Shown here: positions 23,414 to 35,589 of the stretch, one piece after another
How the letters are laid out: the number at the start of each line of letters is the position of its first letter
How positions within the stretch are numbered: the first letter of the stretch is position 1
Assembly (NCBI GenBank): GCA_947683625.1
Contig: CANTUR010000341.1
Span: 558,001 to 622,000 of the forward strand
DNA: 64,000 nucleotides
Direction of reading: 5' to 3'
From: Mallotus nudiflorus
Taxonomy: Eukaryota > Streptophyta > Magnoliopsida > Malpighiales > Euphorbiaceae
Notes under the pieces: generated by a model
The model's input: the letters and a program-made list of their open reading frames with translations, nothing else
What the model was told of the DNA's origin: nothing
Databases searched by the model: none
Position numbers and translations under genes: made by a program

Positions 23414-26162
23414 TGTCACGACCTAAAACAGGGGCCATGACCGGTGCTAGGGAACGGAAATTCTTTCGAATCCGGAACCCGTAGCAAGCCTAAAAAATAA
23501 AATAAAACATGCAATAGTAATAATAACAATACAATTAAGTAAAATACTACGCAGCATAATAAAATCATAAATGTCAAAATAATAATCCACCACGGGATTT
23601 AAATCAAATCCTTATCTCATATACAAATAAACTCTTTTAATACAAATCCAGTTCAAATTCTTAAAATACATAACTCATACAAATATAATATAACAATCTC
23701 ATAGTCGACCATAACTACTGCAGTGTCTAGATTATAAAATAAAACTCAGATAAGCAGTTTACATAAAGAAGACGGGGCAGAAGAAATCTGGTGTAAAGGC
23801 CTGCTATTGAGGTCTGAAGATGATGACTCTCCTGAAAAATAGGCAACAGAGGGGAGTCAGACCTCACTGAGTGAATTACTATAATATATATACATGCATA
23901 CTAAATGCCAATACACACAGTCAAAAGTATCATATGTATGTATACAAGCAAATACACACAAATGCAATAAAAATCATTTTATATATTTTTATTGAAAATC
24001 ACAGTTTATAAAGGATCAAATAGAACTCTAGAAAATTGCAACCTCAAACAGCGTTAGACAACACTCTAGCCACACAGGCTCACTTATTCCAAAATATTCA
24101 CTTATTCCATTTAGACAGTAGACTGGCCCCGAGACACTAAGTCAACAGAGCTCCAACAGTCTGACTGTCAGTGTGATTGGCCTCGAGACACTTGGTCAAC
24201 CGAGCTCCAGCAATCACAGTCGCAAATCATATCACACATCAGATAAATCAAATCTAATCAATATCCTCAAACAGGTTAGTAATATAGCCTAAATGCTATA
24301 AGCGTACCGGTACATACTCGGTCCTAGTGCTGCCCACTAGGTAGCACGTTCTATTGATATCCTTCATTGAAACATAAAACATTCATTCATAAAAATAAAT
24401 GATGCATGAATTTAAATATAATAGCAACAATAACTATATATATACTAGAAATATACCAAAAGTAAACCAGGTGTATTTCGAGTATATATACGTTTAATAA
24501 ATCCAATATAATCGTAAAACAAACTAAATATATATTTAAAAACATGTTAAATATAAACGTTTAATAAAGCATGCATATAATTTAAATATACCAAAGATAA
24601 ACCAAAATAAACTAAAAATAAACTTAAATACTAATTGAATTATTTATGCATAGTTAATCAAAATAAAACATACATTTCTAAATCATGCACCCTAAAGCAT
24701 ATATATATATATATATATATATAGAATAGTAACTCACAATTAGTGCGCTCCTCGAGATGGGTCCGATGGGCTTGGTCCATTAGGCCTCGGTCTCGGCGTA
24801 ACTAAACAAATAATAATAACAGACATCAGAATAAACCTAATAGAAAATCCTAGAAACTCGACCTAGAATATTAGACACAGAATTAAATTAAATCCGACCG
24901 GATATCACGTTTTACGAGAATTCTACCAAAAATTCGACAGAACCTCCCCTGTAAAACGGACATCTCTCTACTCAAAGAGTAGAGCCGGTCCTGCACAGAA
25001 ACACACTACGAAAATAGACATAGAACACAACCAAAATCCCTCGGTCGGACTCCAAACTACAAATCACCAGCCGAGGTCCACAATTCACAGAGTATTTACA
25101 AAATATCGAAAATACCCTTATATACTAAAAATACATTTTATAAGTAGAAATTACATAATTAACCCTAAAACACAGTAAAAACCGATAAAAACTTATTTTA
25201 TTAGAAAAATCGTATATTATATGTATAATTTGAAAATAATTCATGAAAAATAGTTTTAATTAATTAAAAATACTAAATAATTTGTAGAAATCATTTTTAT
25301 ACCTTAAATAACTATTAAAATCAATTTAATTACATTTTTAGCCAATTTAGGGTAAAATTACCAAAATACCATTATTGTAATATCCCGTGTTTTTAAATAT
25401 TTTAATACTGCATCGGGATATGCAGTGTTAATAATTTTTGTATAAATATTATGATATTTTTACGAGTCGATGTGTATTTAAAATCTATTTTAATTATTGT
25501 GTATTATTTAAAGTCCTTTACGTAAAATTTTTCCCGGGACTTTCATTTTCGGAAAAATTTTCACGTAAATATTTTATTATTAATTATTTTAAATAGATTT
25601 ACGGACTTGCATGAACTCATACGTATTTTTAAATTACTAAATAAAGCCTATGTGTGTATATATTTATTTAATTAGGGTTTAATATATTATCCTAATATTT
25701 TATTATTTATTTATTAGTTTTATTGTTATTTAATTATTTTTATTTATTGTTAAATTTTAAAATATTAAATAATAATGTGTGGTGTGTGATTTTTCCCAAA
25801 TATTTTATTATAAATTATTATAATTTTTTATTTATTTATTTTTCTTTTTTCTTTTTTCTTTTTCGTTTTGTTTCTTTTTCTTTTTCTTTTCTTTTCCTTT
25901 CCTTTTCTTTTCTTTTCTTCTTCTTCTTCCTTCCCGTGCTCGATCACCAACCACCGTCTGCAACTGTCGTTCCCTTGCCTTTGGTGTGCCGTCGGCAGCT
26001 CCGCCTTCCCCAGCCAGCAGCTCCGCTGCCCCTAGCTTCCTTCCTCGGCGCCGGCTAGCTCCAATTCCACCATTTTTGGCCAAAACTTCCCTCCTCACCG
26101 TTCACTAACTTTCCCGCCACCATTTTTGACACCGCCAATCTTTTTATTCTCCTTAAGCTCCG

Positions 26163-27085
26163 GTGAGTGTGATTCTACCTTTGGTTTGAGCTTAAATGGT
26201 CTTGATTTGCTTAGGTTTCAAATTTTCGATTTCGGCCATTTTAGGGTTTTTGATTTTTTTGAACTTCAATTTGATTGATTCATAAAAAGTCTCTTCACAA
26301 ATGTTTTTCCCCTTAGCTTAATCTACATTTTTGAATTTTTGTTGAATTTTTGGAGACTATTTTGATTTTTGGGTATTTTTGAATATTTTAATATTATTTT
26401 CTAATTTTCGGAAATTAATTAAATAAATTATGAAATTTTGTTTTATGATAATTATGGGTGTTAAAATGAGTTATAGGAATTTATTTGGAATTTTTATGAA
26501 TTTCTAAGTATTTATTTTGAATTATTTAAGTTTATGTAATTTTGAAAAATTAGGGTTAAATGTGTTTTTAATTGAAATTTATTGGTTAATTGAGTTTAAT
26601 TATTGATATTATTGATAAATATGTTGAGAAAATTAATTTTGGATAATTATACTATTTTTGGTGAATTTTTGAAGTAATTTTAGTATATTTATATATATAG
26701 GGGTATTTTGGTTATTTTACACAAAATTGGCTAAAAATGTAATTTAATTGGTTTTAATAGTTATTTAAGGTATAAAAATGATTTCTAAAAATGATTTAGT
26801 ATTTTTAACTAATTAAAACTATTTTTCGTGAATTATTTTCAATTATATATATATAATATACAATTTTTCTAATAAAATGAGTTTTTATCGGTTTTTTACA
26901 GTGTTTTAAGGATAATTATGTATTTTCTACCTATAAAATGTATTTATGTGATATAAAGGGTATTTTTGATATTTCTGAAATTGTTCTGTGATTGTGGACC
27001 CCGGTCGGTAGACTGTAGTTTGGAGTCCGACCGAGGGATTGTGAATGTAATTTTACGTTTATTTTCGAAGTGTATTTCTTTGCAG
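26163..27085 (+). other. Candidate intron inside LTR-5
   Basis: GC-rich exon-like sequence ends CTCCG|GTGAGT at 26163, and an AT-rich stretch of 923 bp ends TTTCTTTGCAG at 27085. The same pair exists in the 5' LTR of the full element (59538-60462, 925 bp) and in LTR-4 (minus strand, 29249 to 24991, about 908 bp without the nested LTR). LTR-2 keeps the acceptor but has GTCAGC at the donor. Splicing itself is inferred. Confidence 0.5.
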
Positions 27086-27091
27086 GGTCGG

Positions 27092-27168
27092 CTCTACTCT
27101 TTAAGTAGAGAGATGTCCGTTTTACAGGGGAGGTTTTATCGAATTTTTGGTAGAATTCTCGTAAAACG
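27092..27168 (+). promoter_or_regulatory. Conserved paired hairpins in the Tekay LTR
   Basis: First hairpin: CTCTACT (27092-27098) pairs with AGTAGAG (27104-27110). Second: CGTTTTAC (27118-27125) pairs with GTAAAACG (27161-27168). Both are found in every readable copy of this LTR; in LTR-3 the first stem is CTCTACC/GGTAGAG, a compensatory change. They lie directly after the candidate splice acceptor. Function unknown. Confidence 0.6.
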
Positions 27169-27354
27169 TGATATCCAGTCGAACCCTAATTCTATTTCTG
27201 TGTCTAATATTCTAGATCGATATTCTAGGATTTCTGTTAGGGTTATTTTGATGTCTATTATTTATTGTTTGTCTAGTTGCGCCGAGACCAGAGGCCTAGT
27301 GGACCAGGCCCATCGGATCTATCTCGTGGAGCACACTAATTTGTGAGTTGCTAT

Positions 27355-27466
<112 letters not shown>

Positions 27467-27943
27467 TATGCTTAGGATGCATGATTTAGAAATGCATGTT
27501 TTATTTTGATTAAATATGCATAAATAATTTGATTATTACTTAAGTTTATATTTAGTTTATTTTTGGTAAATATTAAATTATATGCATGTTTTATGAATAA
27601 ATTATATTTAAAATGTTTTTTAAATATATTTCTAGTTTAAATTGTAATTTAATTGGATTTATTTGACGTATATATACTCGAAATATACCTGGTTTACTTT
27701 TGGTATATTTTCAGTATATATATGGTTTATATTGTTATTTTATTTAATTTCATGCATCATTTATTTATGAATGAATGTTTTATATTTATTAATGAAGGAT
27801 ATCGATAGAACGTGCTACCTAGTGGGCAACACTAGGACCGAGTACGTACCGGTGCGCTTATAGCAGATAGGCTATATTACTAACCATTTGTGGATATTGA
27901 TGGAATATGATTATTTGATGTGTGATGTGATTTGGGTGTGATT

Positions 27944-28037
27944 GCTGGAGCTCGGTTGACCAAGTGTCTCGGGGCCAATCACACTGGCAGTCAGACTGCT
28001 GGAGCTCGGTTGACTTAGTGTCTCGGGGCCAGTCTAC
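27944..28037 (+). repeat. Internal 54-bp-period direct repeat of the Tekay LTR
   Basis: Two copies (27944-27983 and 27998-28037) of a GC-rich unit starting GCTGGAGCTCGGTTGAC and containing GTGTCTCGGGGCCA. The same pair recurs at 11939-12035, 24120-24225 and 61130-61215, with a variant at 19073-19250, so it is a fixed part of the LTR. Confidence 0.8.
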
Positions 28038-30022
28038 TGTCTAAATGGATTAAGTGGATATATTTGGAATAAGTGAGCCTGTATGGCTAGAGTGTTATCT
28101 AACACTGTTCTCGAGGTTGCGATATTATAGGGTTCTATTTGATCCTTCATAAACGATGATTTTCAATGAAATATATATAAAATGATTTTATTGCATCTGT
28201 GTGTATTTGCCTGTATATATACATATTAGATATATACTGTTGATTGTATGCATTGTCATTTAGTGTGCATGTATATATATTATAGTAATTCACTCAGTGA
28301 GGTCTGACTCCCCTCCGTTGACTAATTTTTTAGGAGAGTCATCATCATCAGACCTCAATAACAGGCCTGTACGTCGGATTTCTTCCGCCCCGGCTTCTTT
28401 GTGTAAACTGCTTCTCTGAGTCTTGGGTTTATTTTATCTAGACACTGCAGTAGTCATTAAATATTTAAAGAGATGTTGTATTATATTTGAACTGGATTTG
28501 TATAAAGATTTATATATATGAAATGATGAGGATTTGATTTAAATCCAGTTGGCGCATATGCTATTATTATATTTATGATTTTTTATTTTCCGCTACATTA
28601 TATATTGTTATTATTATTGCATGTTTATTTTTATTTTATTTTTAGGATTGCTACGGGTTCCGGATTCGAAAGAATTCCCGTTTCCTAGCGACAGTCATGG
28701 CCCCTGTTTTGGGTCGTGACACTTATATATATAAATATACTAAAATTAATCCAAAAATAATATAATTGCAAAAAATTAATTTTCTCAACATATTTTTCAA
28801 TAATATCACTAAATAAACTTAATTAACAATTAATTTCAATTAAACACACAATTAACCCTATTTTTCCAAAATTACATAAACTAAATAAATTCAAAATAAA
28901 TACATAAAAATTCAAAAAAATTCCAAAAAAATTTCTATAATTCATTTCAACACCTATATTTATCATAAAACACAATTTCATAATTTAATTAATTAATTTT
29001 CAAAAATTAGAAAATAATAATAAAATATTCAAAAATACCCAAAAATCAAAATGAATTCCAAAAATTATACAGAAAATTCACACATGAATATTAAGCTAAG
29101 GGGAACAACATTTGTGAAGGAATTTTTCATGAATCAATCAATTGTAGCTCAAAAAAAATTCAAAAACCCTAATAGGCCAAAATTACAAAATTGAAACCTA
29201 GGAAAATCTAGACTATTTTAAGTGAAAAAAAGCTTGGAATCACACTCACCGGAGCTCAAGGAGAAGATAGAGATCGGCGGTGTCAAAAACGGTGGCCGGA
29301 ATCGGGCTTGATCGATGTTGAGAAGAGTTTCGGGTTCTCCGGGCCAAAACAAGCTTCCCGATGCCGGAAACGGCTGCAACAGGTGGCGGGGAAGGTTGTG
29401 GAAGGAGGTGGCACGCCGGGAGGCACTCCAACGGCAAGAGAATGGTGTGACAGATGGTGGTTGGGTGATCGGGGAAGAAGGAGGAGGGAGTCGGGGGGTG
29501 AAATTGTAATTTGCCAAAATTTTTGATTTTTACACTATAATATGTATATATATATGTATATGTATTATTACACTATATATTATAATAATATAAATTCCCA
29601 CACATATTAAATATACACCACACACTTATAAATTAATATACTTAATAATTTATACACTTAAAAAAAATATTTAATTAATATTAAAACTAAATAATACAAA
29701 TTAGGGGTAATTAATTAAACCCTAGTTTAATTTAAATATATACACATATATACACTCTATTTAGCACTTTAAAAATATATATGAGTTCATGCAAATGCAT
29801 AAATCTACTTAAAATAATTAATAGTAAATTATTTACGTGAAAATTTCCCCGAAAATAGAATTCTCGAAAATTTTTTACGTAAAGTACTTAAAATAATATA
29901 AACAATTAAAATTAGCTTTAATCAAATAACAAACTCATAAAATATCAATATTATATACAAGAATTATTAATATTGCATATCCCGATGCAGTATAAAAATA
30001 TTTTAAAACTCGAGATATTACA

Positions 30023-30362
30023 TAATGCCAACTTGAACAAGACCAATATGGATGTAACAAAAACCTTTTGCTTTATGTGTATCTACAGAAGAGGAAGAAA
30101 GAAGCTTTATCTCATTCTTTGCTTTATTAAGTTCTATATCCCTTTCTTCAGTTTTAATAATATAGTCAGATTTGAAAAGGTTCAACCTAGGAGTCTTGTA
30201 GATGTGATCTTTATGGTGTTGTGTGAGCTTAAAGTCATCTATGCATTTATCAAAGTCTTCTATAGTAATCTCATCACTACAAATAATATTCTTTTGAACT
30301 TTGATAGAAGAGGAGACAGAGGAAGAAGAAGAGGAAGTGGTTCTTCCAAAAAGTGGATTCAT
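30023..30362 (-). pseudogene. Viral movement-protein N-terminus, copy 1
   Basis: Starts at ATG 30362 (MNPLFGRTT), followed by a serine run, IDDFKLTQHHKDHIYKTPRL and HIHIG-like YIHIGLVQVGI, and is cut at 30028 by LTR-4. The 30K-type movement proteins of caulimovirids move virus through plasmodesmata. The continuation is at 23413 and below. Near-identical to 38674-38336 in copy 2. Confidence 0.82.
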
Positions 30363-30544
30363 GGTAGAACAAGGTTTACAGAACAGAGTATACACTTACA
30401 ACGTCACTGGTTAAACCAACGGATTTACACCCTTCTCAAGGACAAACAACCAGGAACACCTGTGACCAAAGGACTCAGTGTAAAATCTACCCAGTAGACA
30501 TTGTTCTAATCAAGAAAACAGTAAATAGAAGAGACTCTCCCCCT

Positions 30545-30558
30545 CCCCCCCCCCCCCC
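30545..30558 (-). repeat. 14-base C run (G run on the viral strand)
   Basis: Homopolymer of 14 C preceded by more C-rich sequence (30539-30544), just downstream of the primer site on the viral strand. The junction into copy 3 has removed the same region in copy 2, so it is seen only once. Confidence 0.9.
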
Positions 30559-30560
30559 AG

Positions 30561-30572
30561 GCTCTGATACCA
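30561..30572 (-). other. Viral primer binding site, tRNA-Met type
   Basis: Read on the minus strand this is TGGTATCAGAGC, the standard site where caulimovirids start minus-strand DNA from initiator tRNA-Met. The left end of the whole array (21444) lies within the same site. Confidence 0.88.
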
Positions 30573-30573
30573 T

Positions 30574-31612
30574 GACGGCCCCAGTGTGATCTAAGGGGAC
30601 ACAACATGTTAATCACAATGTATAAATGCAGAAATGTCTCATGATGCACGATCTCACGCTCCAATCACAAGCTAAACATAGAGGTTACCATACCAAAATG
30701 CAAATAGGATTTCACAGAGTTTCTGATGTGCAGGATCCTAATTTCTTAGGCAAGCACAGAGCATACGTTCTGTTACTTAAATAATTAAAAGCGAAAATTG
30801 CAGAAGATAAAAAAAAGCAATTGCAGAAGATAAAATAAAGCTTTAAAGAAAATAAATAAAAGACATTAAAACAATAGAGATCTTTAAAACTTAAACTTAC
30901 AAGAATTTGTTATATAAAAAGTCCTTTATATTCCAAGAGAGGGAGATACAAATATTCAGAACGCAGAGGCTTACATAAATCTTTTCTACATCTATATTTA
31001 TTTTCTTACTGGAGAGTTATAAATTTCTTAAGAAATCTTTCAATAGGTAGAGAGGAAGAAGGAGGCAGAAGGTGTTTTTCCTAAAAATTTTCTTCTTTCT
31101 AAAAAGTTCTCCTGCCTTGAAAGCAAGAGGAGGGTTCTTTATATAGAGGACAGAGGCTTTGTAAGCATATGGAGTGCAGGACAAGTGGGGTATAGAGGAG
31201 CGTGAATTCCTGAAGGAATCAGGGTGACTTGTTTTACTGTCTGCCAATTATCTTTCACAACCACCACCTGGTGACTTGAAATAATTATTGATTATTTTGT
31301 CATGATAGTGGAAAGTGGGTCCCCATCCTTGAGGAGGAACAAAGAGAAGTGGGATGGCAGCTGAAGGTGGAGCCGAGTATTTGACATAGTAGTTGAATTT
31401 TCCTGAAGGCTGTCTGAGAAGGTCCCATTCAGGAGAAGAATAGGTCCCTGCCAAAAAGAAAATATATTAAAATAATTTTTTTTATTTGACCCTAACTTTT
31501 GCATGGGCCGCCTTATATAAGGTTTTTAACCCATTGGGCTTATAATTATAACTACAGACATATTTTTATAACAAAAATATTTACAAATAAAGAGGTCCTA
31601 TAAGCTTTTGGG
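30574..31612 (-). other. Viral non-coding region with TATA box, copy 2
   Basis: Between the end of ORF2 (31613) and the primer site of copy 1. On the minus strand CTATATAAAG lies at about 31147-31138, a probable TATA box for the pregenomic RNA. It sits about 570 bases upstream of the primer site, in the range of caulimovirid leaders. Copy 1 has lost the TATA part through its deletion. Small open stretches here (31017-31504) look non-coding. Confidence 0.65.
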
Positions 31613-33034
31613 CTATGGGCCTTTGGGCTTGATAGGAGAGAGAATCCCAAAAAAATCATCCTCATTGTCATTACCCAAATCGACTAAAGGTTCTGAGTTT
31701 TCAGAGCTACTGGATAGTGTTGCAGAGGAAAAGGCTTCGGATTGAAGGAGCTGCTGCATAATCTTGAAATATTCTTCTTTAGTTTTAGCAATTGCAAGGA
31801 GGGCACTAGCATGGGACTTTTGAGCCAGAAAGGAAGTTTGTGCCAAGTTCTGAGATTCAGAAGATCCAAGGAAACCTTGTTGTTGGAGCCAAGAGGAGAC
31901 AGCAGATTGGGAGATCTTATCTGTTTTATTATAAGAGTTCCACCATTTAACCTTGAATCTTCTTTGGAGAACTGTAATACCATTGTTAGAACAAAAGTCG
32001 AGGTACCATTGAGATACCCAAGGAACAAAGAATTTAGAGCAATATAGGGTAAGGAAGGAAAATTTCTTTTTAGGTTGAGAAGGTCGATAATGGGAGCAAA
32101 AAAGGTCAAAACCCTGTTGAATTTCAGAGGGAAGAATATCAGGGATTGGTCCATAGTTATTCCACCATCTGGCGAACCAGACAAGAAACTCAAAAATATT
32201 AGCATGATCACTTAGGAAGAATAGCCAGGAATGGGTATTAAAATGGTTTTGGATAAGGAAGGTGTTAAACCATGCCTGTTCATAATCCCGGTATGAGTAT
32301 GTACAGCAGAAGTCTATCTTTACTGAGAAGTTTATAGGGAAAGTTTTGGGTTTAAAGAGTTCTTGTCCCCAAGCAGATGGGTGGAGGACTTTAAGAATTT
32401 AGCAGGTTGAGTAAGAAGGTTTGGGGTATCCTTTATGGTAGAAGTGTTTGAATTCTGTAGAGCCAGTAACTTCCAAAATAGTTTGATAATATTCTTGGGG
32501 TTTTGAAAGATCCCAAGGTTTGAAAAACCAATTTGGAGGAGAATGATTTTTCATAGTAAAAAATGGGTCTTTATTGAAAAATCCATTTTCTATAGTCAAA
32601 ATGTTTTGAATAGAATTCTTTATAAGAAAATTAGAATAAGTTTTTGATTGTGTACAGACAACCTATGAATTACTTGGAGTAGCCACAACTTTTAAATCTT
32701 CTTGAGAAATGGTTTTTTGAGAAGAAGAAGATTCACCTTTTTCAATTTTAGAAATGGGAAGAGGAGCCTTACCAAGTATACCTTTGTCTGAAGGAATGAT
32801 CGCCTAGTTTGTTTTTGGGGCTGAAGGAAGAGGGATAAGAGTATTTTGGATAGCTTTAAGGAGTTATGGGGTGTTGGAGATAGAATCAATCCATTGCTGA
32901 ATCTGGGTTGTTTTGTTAGAATCATTTGATTCTTCTTGGTTTACTATATTGAACCATGATTTTATGGGTTTAGAAGTGGAGGGAAGAGGTGGAAGAGGCT
33001 TGTCAGCCTTTTCTTTCTTTATTTTTTTGGGCAT
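31613..33034 (-). pseudogene. Viral ORF2 protein (unknown function), copy 2
   Basis: ATG at 33034, two bases after the polyprotein stop TAA (33039-33037), giving a TAAAGATG arrangement that suggests coupled translation. It begins MPKKIKKEK, then SWFNIVNQEESND, WFFKPWDLSKPQEYYQTIL (32530-32470), FKHFYHKGYPKP, AWFNTFLIQNHFNTHSWLFF (about 32270-32210) and a C-terminal FLAQKSHASALLAIAKTKEE ending at TGA/TAG near 31613. A TAG near 32400 and a frameshift around 31850-31950 break it. Proteins of this type are common in plant endogenous caulimovirids; I know no proven role. Confidence 0.7.
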
Positions 33035-33036
33035 CT

Positions 33037-34430
33037 TTATCTATTTTGCAAAAATTCTCTGGTCAGAAAGTTTGGCAAAGAATTTGATTCTCCCTTTATA
33101 TATTCTATATCAAAATCAAAAATACTAAGTATAGCTTGCCATCTTGCAAAAATTTGCTTTGAAGGAATATTTTGGACATCTTTTTATAAAACATCTTTTG
33201 CATATTTGCAATCAACACGAAGCAAAAATTTTTTATTTAGTAAATCAGATTGAAACTTTGTGATGCACATGACAATGGAAAGAATTTATTTTTTGATGGT
33301 AGAATAGTTTTTTTGAGTATCATTCCAGTGACTTGAAGTATACTGGACTACAACTTGTTTACTATTTTGAACTTTTTTGAGAGTGCCCCCCGTATCCAAG
33401 ATCACTAGCATCTGTTTCTACAATCTTAGGAAGACTAGGATCAGCTAAGTGGAGACAGGGAATATTAAGAATAAATTTTTTTACGTGTTGGACTGTTCTG
33501 GTATGTTCATCAGTCCAGGGAACATAGTTTTTCTTTAGTCTATCATGCATAGGTTTTACTATCCTGTTTATATTAGGACATAAATCTAATATATAATTTA
33601 GACTTCCTAAAAACCTTTGAAGCTGAGTTTTGTCAAGAATCCTATCAGGGAATTTGTTTCCAAATTCTAAGGTTCTTTCTATAGGGACAATGGTTCCACA
33701 GTATATATAGTGTCTTAGGAATCTAACTCTAGTTTGGAAAAGAGATATCTTTTTTTTCTGAAACAATAAGCCCATTATTCTTAACAGTGCAGAAAAAAAA
33801 TATTAAGGTGCTTGAAGTGTTGTTTAATAGATTTAGAGAAGATAAGAACATCATTTATGTAAACAATACAGAATTCAGAATAGGGATTGAATATGTCATT
33901 CATTATTCTTTGAAATTCTGAAGGAGCATTCTTTAAACCAAATGGCATGACATTCCACTCGTATTGACCAAATGGGACAGTAAAAGCAGTTTTGTAACGA
34001 TGATCTTTATGAATTTGTATTTGCCAAAATCCTGATTTCATATCAAACTTTGAAAAAACAAAAGCAGAATGAAGTTTTTGAAGAAGATCTTTTTTGTTAG
34101 GAATAGGATACCTTATCCATTAGAGGGTTATGTTCAAAGGTTTATAATTTATGACAAGTCTCAGAGTACCTCTTTCTATTTCAGAAGCTTTATTAACATA
34201 GAAAGCAACACAACTCCAAGGGGATCTGGATTTTGAGATCAATCCTTTGGACTCGAGGTTCTCGATTTCCCTTCTACAGTGCTGTTCCAATTCAGCATTC
34301 ATTTGAATTGGTCTAGCCTTAGTAGGGATATTTTTTTCATCAAATCCTGGTTCATAAGGCAAATCAACAATATGTCTTTTTCTATTCCAGAAAGCATTTG
34401 GCAAATCATAACAAATTTCAATTTTTATAG
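33037..34430 (-). pseudogene. Viral reverse transcriptase and RNase H, copy 2
   Basis: End of the viral polyprotein. From high to low coordinate: LPYEPGFDEKNIPTKARPIQ (about 34362-34300), SKSRSPWSCVAFYVNK (34245-34195), KSGFWQIQIHKDHRYKTAF (34039-33980), FGLKNAPSEFQR, the catalytic box as VYINDVLIF (about 33870-33845), where the YIDD Asp is Asn, then FLGSLNYI and the RNase H with VETDASDLGYGG (33424-33390) and FARWQAILSIFDFDIEYI near 33150-33090. Frameshifts lie near 34120, 33780 and 33370. The Asp to Asn change alone would abolish RT activity. Confidence 0.9.
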
Positions 34431-35406
34431 ACTCTAGAAGGGAAGAAATTTTATGTTTTAAAACATCAGACTTTAATTGTTGTTCAATTTTTGAGAATAA
34501 ACATTTTTCTTTAAATCATGCAGATTAGTTTCTTTTCCTTTGATTAGAAGATTTATTTCATTTTTATAAATGGAGTGAGCTTTAACCAGATTGAGTTGTC
34601 TGGTTCTAGGCTTTTTAAGAAAGGGAAAGGATATGAGAATTTTATCATCTTTATAATTAATAGAATGGTGATTGACAAAGTAGGGGGTAATTAAATTAAT
34701 GAATGGTGTTCCTAAGATTATAGTGTAATGCATGTCAGAAACAAGGAGAAAGGAAGTTTTTTAATAAGAAATCACTATTTAAAACACTGGCTTCTGTTTT
34801 TCCTTCAATGTTCATTTTTCAACTATTGGCAGAAGAAAGTGTTTCAGTGGTTTTTTCTTGAAAATGTTTTGGAACAACATGAGTCTTTATACAATTTAAA
34901 TCAGCTCCAGTATCAAACAGAGCTATAGTGTCAATATGAAAATCTTTATCAAACACAATGGTAACCTTTATAATATATTTTCTTGAAGTGACTTTATTAA
35001 GAGCATAGAGGAAATCTACTGGAATTTTATCGAGGTTGGCTAAGGACTGAGGTTCTAGGTTCTTGGTTTCATCACTATCGCTAGAGTCTTTAATAAGTTT
35101 AGTGATAAGGAACTGGATTAGATCATAATCCTTTTGCTGTTTTTCTTTAAGTTGCTTTATATCTGACTTTATGGTTTTTATCTCTCCCTGGAGTTCCTGA
35201 ATTTCTCCTGTTGGTCTTTTTCCTTGCTTTGTTCTTCCTAGGATGGTAGTCAGGTCATACATACTTGTACTAGTGGAAGGTAGCTCTGGAGTTTCAGGGT
35301 CTTTTTCTAAGGAGTGCCTTAATTGTTCTAGATATTTTTTCTGAACATCAGGATCAGTTATGTGCTGGATGACATCTAGAATTAAGGTTTGTTCTTTGGT
35401 TAGCAT
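34431..35406 (-). pseudogene. Viral coiled coil and aspartic protease, copy 2
   Basis: Begins with a charged helical segment (LTKEQTLILDVIQ, then QELQGEIKTIKSDIKQLKEK) likely to form a coiled coil. The protease follows with IALFDTGADLNCI; DTGAD is encoded at 34914-34900. The frame is closed by a TAG after LSSANS at about 34819. The second half, TIILGTPFINLITPYFV, is in another frame at 34730-34680. The role in living caulimovirids is to process the polyprotein. The catalytic DTG is intact; the frame is not. Confidence 0.85.
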
Positions 35407-35589
35407 ATTAATATGCTTCCTTGAAGAGACAGAGCAGGAATCTATATCGGAGGAAGAAGAGGAGGCTATTTCGTCTGTCTAAGGATTTTTCAGGAAATTA
35501 ACAGAATTAGTTTAAGACTCAGACTCAGAAGTTTCTATAAGAAGGGCAAAAATCTTTTCTAGGTTTTTCTCTTCTAGATTTAATTCCTG

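Noticed and set aside
25723..26098. Frames rich in Phe/Ser or Lys/Arg
   Set aside because: Produced by the CT-rich tract and GC-rich island of LTR-5.
26966..27346. 126-codon plus-strand frame
   Set aside because: Lies across the candidate splice acceptor and hairpins of LTR-5; not kept in LTR-2, LTR-3 or LTR-6.
29218..29526. Four overlapping open frames in a GC-rich stretch
   Set aside because: GC-rich island of LTR-4; frames are not conserved between LTR copies.
29973..30497. 174-codon plus-strand frame
   Set aside because: Opposite strand of the viral movement protein and spans the LTR-4 end, so it is a chance frame.
30561..30572. tRNA-like word TGGTATCAGAGC as part of a tRNA gene
   Set aside because: No cloverleaf around it; it is a 12-base primer binding site, as at 3695.
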